From Nanchangia anserum (GTDB taxonomy: Bacteria; Actinomycetota; Actinomycetes; Actinomycetales; Actinomycetaceae): a DNA stretch of 64,000 nucleotides. The notes beneath the pieces were generated by a model, which had not been told where the DNA came from, ran no database searches, and saw only the letters and a list, made by a program, of their open reading frames with translations. The position numbers and the translations under genes were made by a program. Numbering within the stretch: the first letter of the stretch is position 1; every line of letters begins with the position of its first letter. This document shows positions 1 to 8,151 of the stretch, piece after piece. Location of the stretch: positions 1,612,001 through 1,676,000 of the forward strand of contig NZ_CP060506.1 in assembly GCF_015240065.1 (NCBI RefSeq). Reading direction: 5' to 3'.

Positions 1-1063
1 CGCTGCGGCAGACATTGGATCTCGTTGACGAGATTGCCCGCGCCAGGTTTCTCGACTATCTGGGCCCGGCGATGTTGTTGGCGACGCGATTGGGTGCGAT
101 GTTGCGGCTGGCCAGGCGGCCGGATCTCAGCCCGTACGACCTGTTGGGCGACCTCGACTACACGACCGCGGTGATTGATCGGGAGCTCCGTCGCCTAGCT
201 GCACTTCCTCCCGGCGCCGAGACCGAGAAGCAGATTCAGCAGTTCCTCGCGGAGTATGGTGCGCGAACGCCGAAAATGTACCTGCCGTTTTCGCAGCGAT
301 CCTGGCGCGAGGATCCCGAGCTGTTTGCTCAGACGTTGGCGGCGGCTCGTCGCCAATCAGCTGCGCCGCGCACCGGGAGTAGCCACGACGAGGTGGTCGC
401 GTCAGTAACACGACGGCTGCCACGGTTCGCGAGGAGGCGTTTTCTTCGCATGGTCGAGCGGTGGCGGGCTGGGCACGTTGCCCGTGAGGCGTCGCTCTAC
501 CTCATCGAGGAGACTTACGTTCACGCGCGAGCACTGATGGATCTGCTCGCCGAGCGCCTCGTCGATTCGGGACACCTGGCCCACAGGGACGGGGCGAAGA
601 TGCTGGCGTTCGATGAGATTGTCGACGCGCTCAATGGGAAGCTCGCGGCGGATGAGATGCGACGACGGGTTGCCGCTCGCACCCAGGCGCGGCCGCGGTC
701 GTGGCCGCGTGGTGGCAGCACAATGCTGATGCCAGTGAGGACGGCTCAACCTTGAGTGGCGTGGCGGGCTCGCCGGGACTCGTCACCGCGTCCGCGCGGA
801 TCATCATCTCGCCCGACGACTTCAACCGCCTGCAACCGGGCGACATCCTCGTGTGCCAATACACGGATCCCACATGGACGCCGCTGTTTGGCCTCGCCGC
901 CGGCGTCGTCGCGGATACCGGCGGGCAACTGTCGCACGCGGCGATTGTCGCCCGCGAGTACGGCATTCCCGCCGTCATGGGAACACGCACCGCGACGTCA
1001 CGCATCGCCGATGGGCAAACGATCACCGTGGACGGCACGAAGGGAACGGTCTTACTGGGCTAA
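1..1063 (+). CDS. PEP-utilising enzyme, C-terminal part (5' truncated by window edge, one apparent frameshift)
   Basis: This is the 3' part of a phosphoenolpyruvate-utilising enzyme of the PEP synthase / rifampicin phosphotransferase type. The last ~40 residues carry the mobile swivelling-domain signature [19 protein letters not shown], whose His is the phospho-carrier in this family. The frame is open to the left edge, so the start lies outside. The helical part is read in one frame to about 690, and the phosphohistidine domain in the next frame from about 690. Joining TQA to AAVVAAWWQHNAD restores a continuous product and corresponds to one missing base in the GC-rich stretch near 690. The substrate cannot be told from this fragment. 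A decayed second copy of the same 3' end lies at about 8690-8961. Confidence 0.7.
941..1063 (+). repeat. Left copy of 123-bp direct repeat (3' end of PEP-utilising gene)
   Basis: This stretch encodes the phosphohistidine loop to the stop codon. It recurs at 8839-8961 with only two mismatches seen by eye, both near its 5' end. The copies are 7898 bp apart in the same orientation and bracket the RiPP-like operon. Confidence 0.9.
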
Positions 1064-1171
1064 GGACTTATCGCGCTGGAGTCCCGCTACCCCGTCCACT
1101 CCGGCGACGACCACGAGCTAACGCACCACACATCCAACACGTGTGACGTCCAACACAAAACGCCGCACTTA

Positions 1172-1200
1172 TTGACCAAAAGCACGCTCGGTCATAGAGT
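1172..1200 (+). promoter_or_regulatory. Putative sigma-A promoter for the MGMT-like gene
   Basis: A -35 TTGACC at 1172-1177 is separated by 17 bp from a -10 TAGAGT at 1195-1200. Transcription would start near 1207 and leave a leader of about 77 nt before the ATG at 1284. The match to the actinobacterial TTGACn / TAnnnT pattern is good, but it is a sequence call only. Confidence 0.5.
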
Positions 1201-1283
1201 CGTACGTGTGGTTGCGACATCGCACTCCAAAGCAGCCGCAACCACACCGACCATCTGAACCCACAAATAGAAAGGAAAATCAG

Positions 1284-2126
1284 ATGAATCACATCATTGT
1301 CGTCAATATCGGTCAAACAATCAAGCGGCGCACCTCCACCAAGGAAGCCATGTCTGGAGCATGGAAGGCCCGGGGGGCTCGCCAGCATGATCTGCTCCAA
1401 AGTGCCGAAGTTGTCGTCGGAGTTGTCTCCAACCACATCAGGGGCGTCTATCGGGTCAAGGGTGCCGCCCACCTCAAGGACGACAATCGCTACGAGTGGG
1501 ACCTTGAAGACATCCCCGCCTGCGCAGCACTCGTCGGGCACCGCCTCTCCCCTGAGGGCACCTACTGGAAACAAGGCGATGGGGCGGGGTGGAAGCCTAT
1601 GGGGACGGACGAATTCGACGAGCTCCTGAAGAAATCTCAAGCCGACCGCATCCAGTTCGGCGCTCACACGCTACTGCTCAAGCCCGACGGCAATCTTGAG
1701 ATCGGTCTCGCGCCTGGCTATCGAGCCGACATCGTGTCGACCGCCCCTCTTGCAAACGCGAGGGAACGCATCGAAGCAGTCGTCGTTCGCCTTGGCGAGT
1801 CCGGCGCCATCACCACCTACCAGACCATCGCGGACATGTTGGGAATCAACGCCACCCGCTCGGTAGCTCGCTCGATCACCCGCAACAGCACGATCACCGC
1901 CGAGCAGGCGGCGCGGGTTATCCCGTCGTCCTTCCAGACGGATAACCAGTGGATTGCCCCAACGAACGAGGAAGGTTGGTCCGCCCCCAACGGCGATGAG
2001 CGCTCTCGGAGCACGATCCTCATCGAAGCCGGTCTAGCCACCGCCCTCAACAGTGGAGACGCGCTCATCGACGACGGTGCCATCATCACGGATCCGGCTA
2101 CGCTGCGGCGTTATCTCATGGTTTAA
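1284..2126 (+). CDS. Protein with Cys-less MGMT/ATL-like winged-helix domain
   Basis: This is a 280-residue protein. The ATG at 1284 is chosen because it follows AAAGGAAAATCAG and begins a natural-looking sequence; an upstream in-frame extension to 1206 would overlap the likely promoter. The C-terminal ~110 residues resemble the DNA-binding half of O6-alkylguanine transferases and ATL proteins: TTYQTIADMLGI, then ATRSVARSITRN (compare RAVGxAxxxNP), then VIPSSF where the family has (V)PCHRV. The alkyl-acceptor Cys is therefore absent, as in ATL proteins. The N-terminal ~140 residues have no family I recognise. A role in DNA-damage sensing or self/non-self DNA recognition is possible but unproven. 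It sits in the accessory region and is followed by its own strong terminator. Confidence 0.6.
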   Translation: MNHIIVVNIGQTIKRRTSTKEAMSGAWKARGARQHDLLQSAEVVVGVVSNHIRGVYRVKGAAHLKDDNRYEWDLEDIPACAALVGHRLSPEGTYWKQGDGAGWKPMGTDEFDELLKKSQADRIQFGAHTLLLKPDGNLEIGLAPGYRADIVSTAPLANARERIEAVVVRLGESGAITTYQTIADMLGINATRSVARSITRNSTITAEQAARVIPSSFQTDNQWIAPTNEEGWSAPNGDERSRSTILIEAGLATALNSGDALIDDGAIITDPATLRRYLMV

Positions 2127-2146
2127 CGCAGCTCTGCACACCCCGT

Positions 2147-2183
2147 AGGCGGTGCCCAGAACTGCGATTCCTGGGCACCGCCT
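2147..2183 (+). terminator. Strong hairpin terminator after the MGMT-like gene
   Basis: AGGCGGTGCCCAG at 2147-2159 pairs perfectly with CTGGGCACCGCCT at 2171-2183 (13-bp stem, 11-nt loop), starting 20 nt after the stop codon. The first twelve stem bases recur in the terminator at 22937-22977. Confidence 0.75.
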
Positions 2184-2382
2184 CGCACACACCCATGGAA
2201 GTGGCACTCCGGGTGACTTCGACAAAAGGTCACCAAGGTGCGACACCTACGCCAATCAAGTACGACATACTCGACAACGATGCCCCAACTCAAAACACGC
2301 CCGCCATTCCGGCGCTTCGACAACACACACCTCACTTGCTATACCCAACACAATAAAACATCCAAAACGATCAGAAATTCAC

Positions 2383-2412
2383 TTTACTAAACCCGAAAAT
2401 TTATGTTAAAAT
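2383..2412 (+). promoter_or_regulatory. Possible promoter in AT-rich stretch before the small membrane protein
   Basis: The 2330-2415 interval is markedly AT-rich for this genome. TTTACT at 2383-2388 and TAAAAT at 2407-2412 are spaced 18 bp and could be -35 and -10 boxes for the gene starting at 2470. Confidence 0.35.
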
Positions 2413-2469
2413 AAAACGTCGCCACCCAAGGCGTCTACACAATAGAAACAGTAGTAAAGGAGTAGAAAA

Positions 2470-2826
2470 GTGGACTCACAACTAAAAGTCATCAATTACC
2501 TTACAGAAATGGATGCTCGATGCGACAGGGACGACGGATTGTTCACCCCGCTCCTAACTCGAGAAGAAGTCGATTATCTCACCCTCCTTCACAAGAGAAG
2601 CCCTACACGGATTGTAGCAGCAGCACTCAAGACGCTAATCTCGCTAACACCAGGGCTGCACACTCTCATCTTGGACCAAACGAACCCTACACTATTTTGG
2701 GGTACTATCATCTTCGTCTCGACTCTTGTAGTGGCTGAGCTTGTTTGGGCAAGGCCCAAGAAGCAAGCGGAAGAAGCCATCTCCGGCATTCTACAATATC
2801 GCTCAACAGGTCACTTCCCCTATTAA
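2470..2826 (+). CDS. Small membrane protein of unknown function
   Basis: This 118-residue protein starts at a GTG preceded by AAAGGAG with a 7-nt spacer, a clear ribosome binding site. Residues 1-45 are hydrophilic and acidic. Residues ~47-68 (VAAALKTLISLTPGLHTLIL) are amphipathic to hydrophobic. Residues ~74-95 (TLFWGTIIFVSTLVVAELVWA) form a clear transmembrane helix, followed by a short basic then neutral tail. Codon use is less GC-rich than the core genes in this window, which suggests acquired DNA. I do not recognise a family. Its place next to the peptide-modification operon (opposite strand) makes an accessory role such as immunity conceivable, but nothing in the sequence shows it. Confidence 0.6.
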   Translation: MDSQLKVINYLTEMDARCDRDDGLFTPLLTREEVDYLTLLHKRSPTRIVAAALKTLISLTPGLHTLILDQTNPTLFWGTIIFVSTLVVAELVWARPKKQAEEAISGILQYRSTGHFPY

Positions 2827-2862
2827 AGTCGCGAAGATAACGCATCAAGTTATTAAGCACCT

Positions 2863-2985
2863 TTAGGCTGGCGCGCCGTCCAAGCGGTGCGCCAGCCCCC
2901 CCCAGCTCGAGCAGGAACCGCACGGACAGGTTGCCCCACATTCGGTGCAGTCCAGCATCGGCGCCCACGTTGCAGCAATCATCAC
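2863..2985 (-). CDS. Candidate Cys-rich 40-residue peptide
   Basis: A short frame starts at GTG 2985 (or ATG 2982) behind GAAAGGA with about 8 nt spacing and ends at TAA 2865-2863. It contains five Cys in a tight cluster (DCTECGATCPCGSCSSWGG) and ends in LAHRLDGAPA. The Cys pattern could bind metal or serve as a modified-peptide core. It lies on the same strand as, and about 700 bp downstream of, the RiPP-like operon. An 8-base G run (2896-2903) sits inside the frame and could slip. Its 3' end overlaps a repeated hairpin whose second copy (13487-13520) encodes a similar tail, so part of the apparent conservation is at DNA level. It may not be a gene. Confidence 0.3.
   Translation of the reverse strand: MMIAATWAPMLDCTECGATCPCGSCSSWGGLAHRLDGAPA
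2866..2897. repeat. 32-bp inverted-repeat element, copy 1
   Basis: GGCTGGCGC (2866-2874) pairs with GCGCCAGCC (2889-2897). The same 32-bp element, with the same preceding TTTA, recurs at 13489-13520. The T run precedes the stem on the plus strand and becomes an A run on the minus strand, so it is not a classical terminator in either direction. Confidence 0.7.
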
Positions 2986-2999
2986 AGTGGAATTCCTTT

Positions 3000-3691
3000 C
3001 AACGTGTTATACCCGCTCAGTCGTAAGCCCCTCACCGAAACTTGACTCGTGCAGACCACCTCAGAAGAGGTGTTGCGTTATCCGACCTTTAGGCCGCAAG
3101 CGCAACTCCCCGTCAGTCACGTTCTGACGCGGCTACCCAACGCCGCCATGCGGGGGACGCGAATTCCCAAAGAGGCAAATTTCGCTTGGCTCCACCTCCA
3201 GAACGAACTCACAGGATAGTTAAGCTCGCACAAGTCACAGACCCGAAGGCGTCTAGTCCACCTACCGCTGAAGGGCACCGGTGTGATGCCGGAGTCGTCG
3301 TAAGTGCCAGACTCTCTTCCTTAGCGGGCACTTCACAAGCAAGCACGTGAGCGCATTCGGGATGATCTTTGATCATCTCTCACACCTTGCCAGGCCCGCG
3401 TCGCCGCAGATAGCACAACGATCGACTTCTGCTGACTGCGTGCGCCTTAGAGCGCCCGATGACTCTTACTTGAGTGCGAAAGCTGCCGCATAAGCTAATA
3501 TATAACCCCAGGCGCTCCCGTGCTTCCAAGATCACGGTCTAGCCATGGCGTACCTATGCCACGAGCATCTGCTGCGACGCGAATCTCAAATCTTGCAGCC
3601 TACGACGCACGGCCGAGTAGCGCCGCCACAATCACGCTACACGCATTTTGCGTGCGGAAAACGACTAGCCGTTCAGTGCCGCCAGCTTTCC
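3000..3691. other. Non-coding stretch with no supported gene
   Basis: No frame here has a convincing start, codon use or family match. Bases ~3078-3145 resemble 13542-13612, sharing TATCCGAC, TTT, GCCG and CAGTCAC blocks in the same order. GATGATC-TTT-GATCATC at 3361-3377 is a 7-bp inverted repeat of unknown role, possibly the end of the minus-strand operon. Confidence 0.5.
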
Positions 3692-4675
3692 CTAAAACGA
3701 TTTAATCCATGGACTCGATGAACTCGCCGTCCATGAAAGCCCATCCGAGTTTCCTTCGTTGAGTTCGCGCGTCCGAAGCATCCCTCGGGCGTGCGTCCCA
3801 ACTCCAACACGGAACACAGCGAACTCGGAACTCGTCAGAAACTGCGGGAACCGCGCCTCAACAGTCGGGCGATACCTCCTTTTCCACATCTCGGGATACG
3901 TTGTCGCCATGAACGGCAAAATCCGCTTCACCATGTACATGTCTGCAATGCTTCCTTCTGCTTCGCCTAACTGGTGGATCTTCATCTCAGCAGCGACACC
4001 CCACCCCTCCATAATCTCTGAATCCAAAAAACACCCGTCGGTAGCTCCAATAACACACGAGTGATACTGAAGGAGATGCCCGAGACCTTCATGAGCGATG
4101 GCGACTAAGAGGCGAGCCGCTACACCAGGGTCAGACATTGAGCGGTCGACAGCATCCGCTGCGACCCACAGCTCTGGCAGCGCCCAAGGGGGAAGCGGTG
4201 GAAACATCGCCAAGTCCACGGCACCCGGAAACCCATCTGGAACTGGTAGAACCCGGGCCCTCGCCAGCATATCAGCCTCCACATTCGCGCTTGATGCAAG
4301 CGCGTCCCTTACATTGCTCAATGAGCTAATCGGGTCACTTCCTTGGAACCATCTGGAAGCGACCTCGTTCTGCAATTCATTGATCCTGGGGCCAGTCTGA
4401 AAGATAACCCGAAGACAGTCGCCAAAGAGATTCTCAGCACAATCCAACGTGACGTCAGCGCTGGATGAATAGCGCGCTAGATCACACCCTTCTGGCAAGA
4501 CCAGAGGTTCCACCAGCCGGGCAGACGTCATACCGCCATCTCGCCGCCGAGTATACCGGCGATACCAGCTCAGCCTATCCCTCAGCTTGCCCTCAAAGGC
4601 TTCATAATCTAAGCGCCACCATTCGCCGAACCGAAGATGCTGCCAAGCATATGCTGTCCTGCTCACACCTTCCAA
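3692..4675 (-). CDS. Putative DUF885-like HExxH metallopeptidase
   Basis: This is a zinc-peptidase-like protein. HEGLGH (residues ~195-200 from the chosen start) is an HExxH motif followed by LLQYH. About 28 residues on, EIMEGWGVAAEM matches the EGWxxYAE motif that supplies further active-site residues in the DUF885 family, whose own motif is HExxPGHHLQ. A TTG at 4675 with AAGGG 10 nt upstream, just past the MATE stop codon, is preferred; the frame extends to 4786 but that part overlaps the transporter, and a GTG at 4666 is an alternative. At about 327 residues it is shorter than many DUF885 proteins (500-600). As the last gene of the operon it could trim the leader of the modified peptide or degrade it. 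The assignment rests on two motifs and spacing. Confidence 0.6.
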   Translation of the reverse strand: MEGVSRTAYAWQHLRFGEWWRLDYEAFEGKLRDRLSWYRRYTRRRDGGMTSARLVEPLVLPEGCDLARYSSSADVTLDCAENLFGDCLRVIFQTGPRINELQNEVASRWFQGSDPISSLSNVRDALASSANVEADMLARARVLPVPDGFPGAVDLAMFPPLPPWALPELWVAADAVDRSMSDPGVAARLLVAIAHEGLGHLLQYHSCVIGATDGCFLDSEIMEGWGVAAEMKIHQLGEAEGSIADMYMVKRILPFMATTYPEMWKRRYRPTVEARFPQFLTSSEFAVFRVGVGTHARGMLRTRELNEGNSDGLSWTASSSSPWIKSF

Positions 4676-4694
4676 TGTAGCTGCACCCTTACCA

Positions 4695-5996
4695 CTACGA
4701 CTTGCGGCCGGACATTCGCCGCACCTGCGCTCCGGTGAGAAGAGCGCGAAGGATCCAGTACGCGAAAATTCCCGAGAACGCCCCAATCCCTCCTACGGCC
4801 AACATTCCAATCGCCGCCACGGGGATCTGCGCACCCCATACCGCTAATGCATTGCTCACAAACTCCATGCCCGTCTTCTCAGAAGCTCGCAGCAATGTGA
4901 CATTTGCATAAGCAATTCCAGCGACCGGACAGGACATCGCCACTATTAACATGGCTACGATCATCGCTTTCCGTGCGCTGGGATCTGGCGTCACCAGGTA
5001 AGAAATGACAGGAGACATCCCCGCAATAGCCAGACCGAAGAGCACGGCCCAAAAAAACATAGTCCTACGAAATGCGCCAATGAAGCTCGTCGACATGTTC
5101 GCTACGCTAGCGTTCGTTCGGCCGAAAACGACCAAGCCCGCTGAAGACAGAGACGACACAATGACGAACGCCAACATGTGTACCTGATCGCCAACGCGCG
5201 AACCAGCCAGAGCAGCGGCACCACCGAACGAGATAATTACTGCAAATAGACTGTTTCCTGCGTAGTCAACAGCAGCTGAAAACACAGCAGGCAAGGACAG
5301 CCTCACCCAACCAGCGAACGTCGATTCAATCTCTTGGCGTGATGCCGTTGGCCCGCGATTCTTAAGCAGCAAGGCAATCACCAACGCGGCACCGACGGTA
5401 CTACCGGCCGAGCTAGCGATGCCATCACCGCTTGCTCCAAGCTCAGGAAACGGTCCAAGACCGTAAACCAGCGCCACATCCAGAACCAAGTTCACACCCG
5501 ACGTGACCATAAAATCCAGCAGAGGAACTTTAGCGAAGCCCCAGGCAACAAGACAGATCACTCCCGCAGAGGAAACGATGTCGGGCGTTGCGCTCCAGGC
5601 GCGAAACTTGAGGTACGCGGACATTTCACGCACGACGGAATTACTGGATTCCCCGAAGACAACCCAGCAAACAACACTGAGCGCAACAGAGGTCATCAAC
5701 GCAAGGGGCACAAGCTTACGAAGAACTAGCGATAAACCCCATAGGTCACGTTGGCGCCCATTCTCTCCTGCTGTTCTCGGCGCATAGATCCGCAGCGCCA
5801 TAAGACCGCCAAGTAGAGCGTTGATGGGGAGCGAGTATACGGCCACCCCTAGGCCCACGCCCGCTAATCCCGTCGTAGAGTAGTTGCCCATCACGACGCT
5901 ATCGGTGAAACTCACGGCCAATGTTCCCAGGGATGACAGCACCATAGGCCATGCATACTTCATTAGTTCTCTACGTGAGAACTCCATCTCATTCAT
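4695..5996 (-). CDS. MATE-family efflux transporter
   Basis: This 433-residue polytopic protein has about twelve hydrophobic segments and the N-terminal layout of MATE exporters (ELMKYAWPMVLSSLGTLAVSFTDSVVMG; later GLGVAVYSLPINALLGGL). It would export a small molecule or peptide product by Na+ or H+ antiport. It starts 11 bp after the preceding nitroreductase-like gene and its stop lies about 20 bp before the metallopeptidase, so it belongs to the same minus-strand operon. Codon use is less GC-biased than the core genes. Export of a small modified fragment, rather than an intact peptide, is suggested by the use of MATE in place of an ABC exporter; that is inference. Confidence 0.85.
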   Translation of the reverse strand: MNEMEFSRRELMKYAWPMVLSSLGTLAVSFTDSVVMGNYSTTGLAGVGLGVAVYSLPINALLGGLMALRIYAPRTAGENGRQRDLWGLSLVLRKLVPLALMTSVALSVVCWVVFGESSNSVVREMSAYLKFRAWSATPDIVSSAGVICLVAWGFAKVPLLDFMVTSGVNLVLDVALVYGLGPFPELGASGDGIASSAGSTVGAALVIALLLKNRGPTASRQEIESTFAGWVRLSLPAVFSAAVDYAGNSLFAVIISFGGAAALAGSRVGDQVHMLAFVIVSSLSSAGLVVFGRTNASVANMSTSFIGAFRRTMFFWAVLFGLAIAGMSPVISYLVTPDPSARKAMIVAMLIVAMSCPVAGIAYANVTLLRASEKTGMEFVSNALAVWGAQIPVAAIGMLAVGGIGAFSGIFAYWILRALLTGAQVRRMSGRKS

Positions 5997-6007
5997 CGTC
6001 GATGACG

Positions 6008-6973
6008 CTACTCTCCCGAGAACGAAACTGCGTAGGCGGCATGCACCGTCATATCGGTCGGCAGATCGAGAAGCTCCAACACTCGAGTATCACTCAGGGC
6101 CGGCGTGATATGCGGAATAATCGAGCGACTCGAAAGCTCCCAGAGCAACTCATTGACTGCCTTCGCGGTATCGATCCACATGCCACGAAGAGCCCGCGGG
6201 TGCCTGTACCTCCACTGATGTCTTTCGACATCCAAAACGTAGAGAAGTGTGACCGCAGCTGTCTCGGTCGCCGGTTGTCCAACAATGACGCGGCGGCACT
6301 CCTTGCGGTCTAGCTCGCCCTGTTTCTGAGTCAATGTGTGGTTACGGATATCATAAGCATAGACTCCGGCTCCCAGCCCTTCCACGTCGAACACAAGAAC
6401 ATAAACATCGAGAGCTGGCGCGAAGTTCGTCATCGCAAGCTCTGGCCGTGACTCAATAGCAGGGGTTCGGAAGGCCCGAATGCGCGCCATAGCACGGTAA
6501 AGAATTGCAGCAAGTTCGTCTAGTGTCAATGACCTTCTACTGGGCACCAGTGTGGTCCGACGCCTGAGCAAGGCTTCAACAACAGACAACGAAGTAGGTG
6601 CAGGAACATCCAGTTTAATCGGATCGCCGACAGGAACACCGCTTACCGGCATCTCGCTCTCTTTAGCATACTCCAAAAGCACCTTCTCGTGAACTTCTGG
6701 GTAATTCTCTTCATGGTCGACGTAGTCCCGATCGAGAGAGGACACAAAACACTGAATCGCTCCGGCCCACTGATGCTGACGCCACTCTTCGAAGTCCATT
6801 TTCGGATTAGCTACCGCGAGGCACTCGAGAGAACCGGGAAGGGATTCCGAGCTCGCTACGCTCCGCGCAAGATGATGCGCACCTACACGATATCTCTTCG
6901 CAGTCTCTTGCGGCGCAATTTCAACAGTTGCACCGGCTCCGTTGAAGTCTTTCCTAAAGACAATATCGTTCAC
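6008..6973 (-). CDS. SagB-type nitroreductase-fold protein, subunit 2
   Basis: This 321-residue protein belongs to the SagB/McbC-like branch of the FMN nitroreductases, which oxidise azoline rings in thiazole/oxazole peptides and act in other peptide pathways. Visible motifs are VVEALLRRRTT (131-141, the usual Arg-rich FMN-phosphate motif) and RYRHPRALRGMWIDTAKAV (~254-272, the YRxxRxxxxDxGH region). The PSxGaxHP motif expected around 173-188 is missing (ESRPELAMTNFAPALDVYVL) and the usual GH of the last motif reads AK. It overlaps the upstream paralogue by 4 bp (ATGA), so the two are translationally coupled and probably form a heteromer. FMN binding by this subunit alone is doubtful. Confidence 0.7.
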   Translation of the reverse strand: MNDIVFRKDFNGAGATVEIAPQETAKRYRVGAHHLARSVASSESLPGSLECLAVANPKMDFEEWRQHQWAGAIQCFVSSLDRDYVDHEENYPEVHEKVLLEYAKESEMPVSGVPVGDPIKLDVPAPTSLSVVEALLRRRTTLVPSRRSLTLDELAAILYRAMARIRAFRTPAIESRPELAMTNFAPALDVYVLVFDVEGLGAGVYAYDIRNHTLTQKQGELDRKECRRVIVGQPATETAAVTLLYVLDVERHQWRYRHPRALRGMWIDTAKAVNELLWELSSRSIIPHITPALSDTRVLELLDLPTDMTVHAAYAVSFSGE

Positions 6974-8076
6974 GAGTTCAGCACCGACTCCCCTACTTTG
7001 ATAGACGCACCGCTGCAGTCATCCTCGAGCGCCACCGAGACAAGGTAGGCGGGCACCTCCTTAGTCAGATCGCCGCACTTAAGGAGCTCACCAACAAACG
7101 TGTCGTTAAAGCCGTGATGTCCATGCGCCGTCATGCCTCTCGAGTCGCACAACGCCTCAATTAGGCCACCCATATGCCCCGCGTCGAGGAAGATCGTTCG
7201 AAACGTACGGGGCTCTCGGTATCGATACATGTTCCTCGCGACATGCAGAGTCACCACGAATATCACTCTCGGCTCTGCGTCTAGACGGTAAGCTCCGGGC
7301 ATATTTTTCTGAAGGTCCTCATTGGAGGGGGCTTCACCCACCCAAGCCAACGCCGCGTCACCGACGCTTACGTGATAGACTCCCCGGTCAAGACCTGGGA
7401 CGTTAAGAGCAATGAGGTACACCTCAGCCGGGTGTCGAGCACCGCCGCTCGGAGATACCCGCAACATATGATCAGCCCCGCCAGTTCTAGAGGCTCGCCA
7501 TTCGACTGGTTGAGTCACTGCTGATGCTATATCAAGAGTAGCATCAAGCAGATCGGCCTCTGAAACCTCCGCGCGCGCAATATGCCTCTCCAATCCTTCC
7601 CGCACCGTTGCTATTTGATGTCGCAGTTCACCCTTGGCGGGGAGATATCGGACGTTATCCGGGGATTCAGATTCATACCGCTCCATTCGCTCCTCATCCC
7701 GCGCCTGACCCCCTGCCGCGTAGTTCTCAAAAGGGTAGTCCCAGGTGGCTAAGAGATAATCGAAAGCATCTCCCCACCCCCGCGAGGCCCAGCGCGCATT
7801 GGTCTCAAGGAGCGCGGACTCGCGATCTGCTGCCTCAAGAAGCTCAAGATTGAGGAGAGCATCGATCCGTTTCTGAACACTCTTCCGCTGCATGACAGAT
7901 GAGAGGATCTCAGCTGCTTCTGCTCCTGCCAGAGCGTCCTCCCCGATGTAGAGAAGAGCCACGGCAGCGGTTTTGTGGTCAACCTTCCAGACGCGACGCG
8001 TCTTGAGGTCTGTCATTTCCCAGTGGTTTGAAGATCGATTGCGGATACGCAAGCCTGCCACTGCACGAAGTTTCAC
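6970..8076 (-). CDS. SagB-type nitroreductase-fold dehydrogenase, subunit 1
   Basis: This is a 368-residue SagB-type oxidoreductase. Residues ~10-85 look like a small winged-helix module (VDHKTAAVALLYIG ... VQKRIDALLNLELLEA), comparable to the N-terminal domain of SagB proteins and a plausible peptide-leader-binding site. The catalytic half has SPSGGARHPAEVYLI (208-222) and RYREPRTFRTIFLDAGH (285-301), both canonical for the family. The N-terminal Arg-rich FMN motif is weak (TQPVEWRASR). The expected role is FMN-dependent dehydrogenation of a peptide or peptide-derived substrate. No YcaO cyclodehydratase is present, so the classical azole route does not apply. It is the first enzyme gene after the short peptide gene. 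Confidence 0.75.
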   Translation of the reverse strand: MKLRAVAGLRIRNRSSNHWEMTDLKTRRVWKVDHKTAAVALLYIGEDALAGAEAAEILSSVMQRKSVQKRIDALLNLELLEAADRESALLETNARWASRGWGDAFDYLLATWDYPFENYAAGGQARDEERMERYESESPDNVRYLPAKGELRHQIATVREGLERHIARAEVSEADLLDATLDIASAVTQPVEWRASRTGGADHMLRVSPSGGARHPAEVYLIALNVPGLDRGVYHVSVGDAALAWVGEAPSNEDLQKNMPGAYRLDAEPRVIFVVTLHVARNMYRYREPRTFRTIFLDAGHMGGLIEALCDSRGMTAHGHHGFNDTFVGELLKCGDLTKEVPAYLVSVALEDDCSGASIKVGESVLNS

Positions 8077-8105
8077 AATGTAGTCCGATCTGCCTATTTA
8101 CAGCA

Positions 8106-8140
8106 ATAGGTTGGCCCAGTGCATGTTGAGACCAACCTAT
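8106..8140 (-). promoter_or_regulatory. Stem-loop between precursor peptide and enzyme genes
   Basis: ATAGGTTGG (8106-8114) and CCAACCTAT (8132-8140) are perfect 9-bp complements with a 17-nt loop. The structure lies between the peptide stop (8152) and the first enzyme start (8076). A processing or partial-termination signal here would give more peptide than enzyme, a common arrangement in RiPP operons. No U run follows, so full termination is unlikely. Confidence 0.55.
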
Positions 8141-8151
8141 GTACTGTTCCA

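Noticed and set aside
2866-2897. Hairpin read as a Rho-independent terminator
   Set aside because: The T run lies before the stem on the plus strand and becomes A on the minus strand, and the element is repeated elsewhere, so a repeat element is the better call.
3361-3377. GATGATC-TTT-GATCATC as terminator of the peptide operon
   Set aside because: The 7-bp stem has few GC pairs and no U tract follows on the minus strand; it is recorded only as an inverted repeat.
3520-3705. 61-residue frame before the metallopeptidase end
   Set aside because: No ribosome binding site, Ser/Ala/Arg-rich composition and no family pattern.
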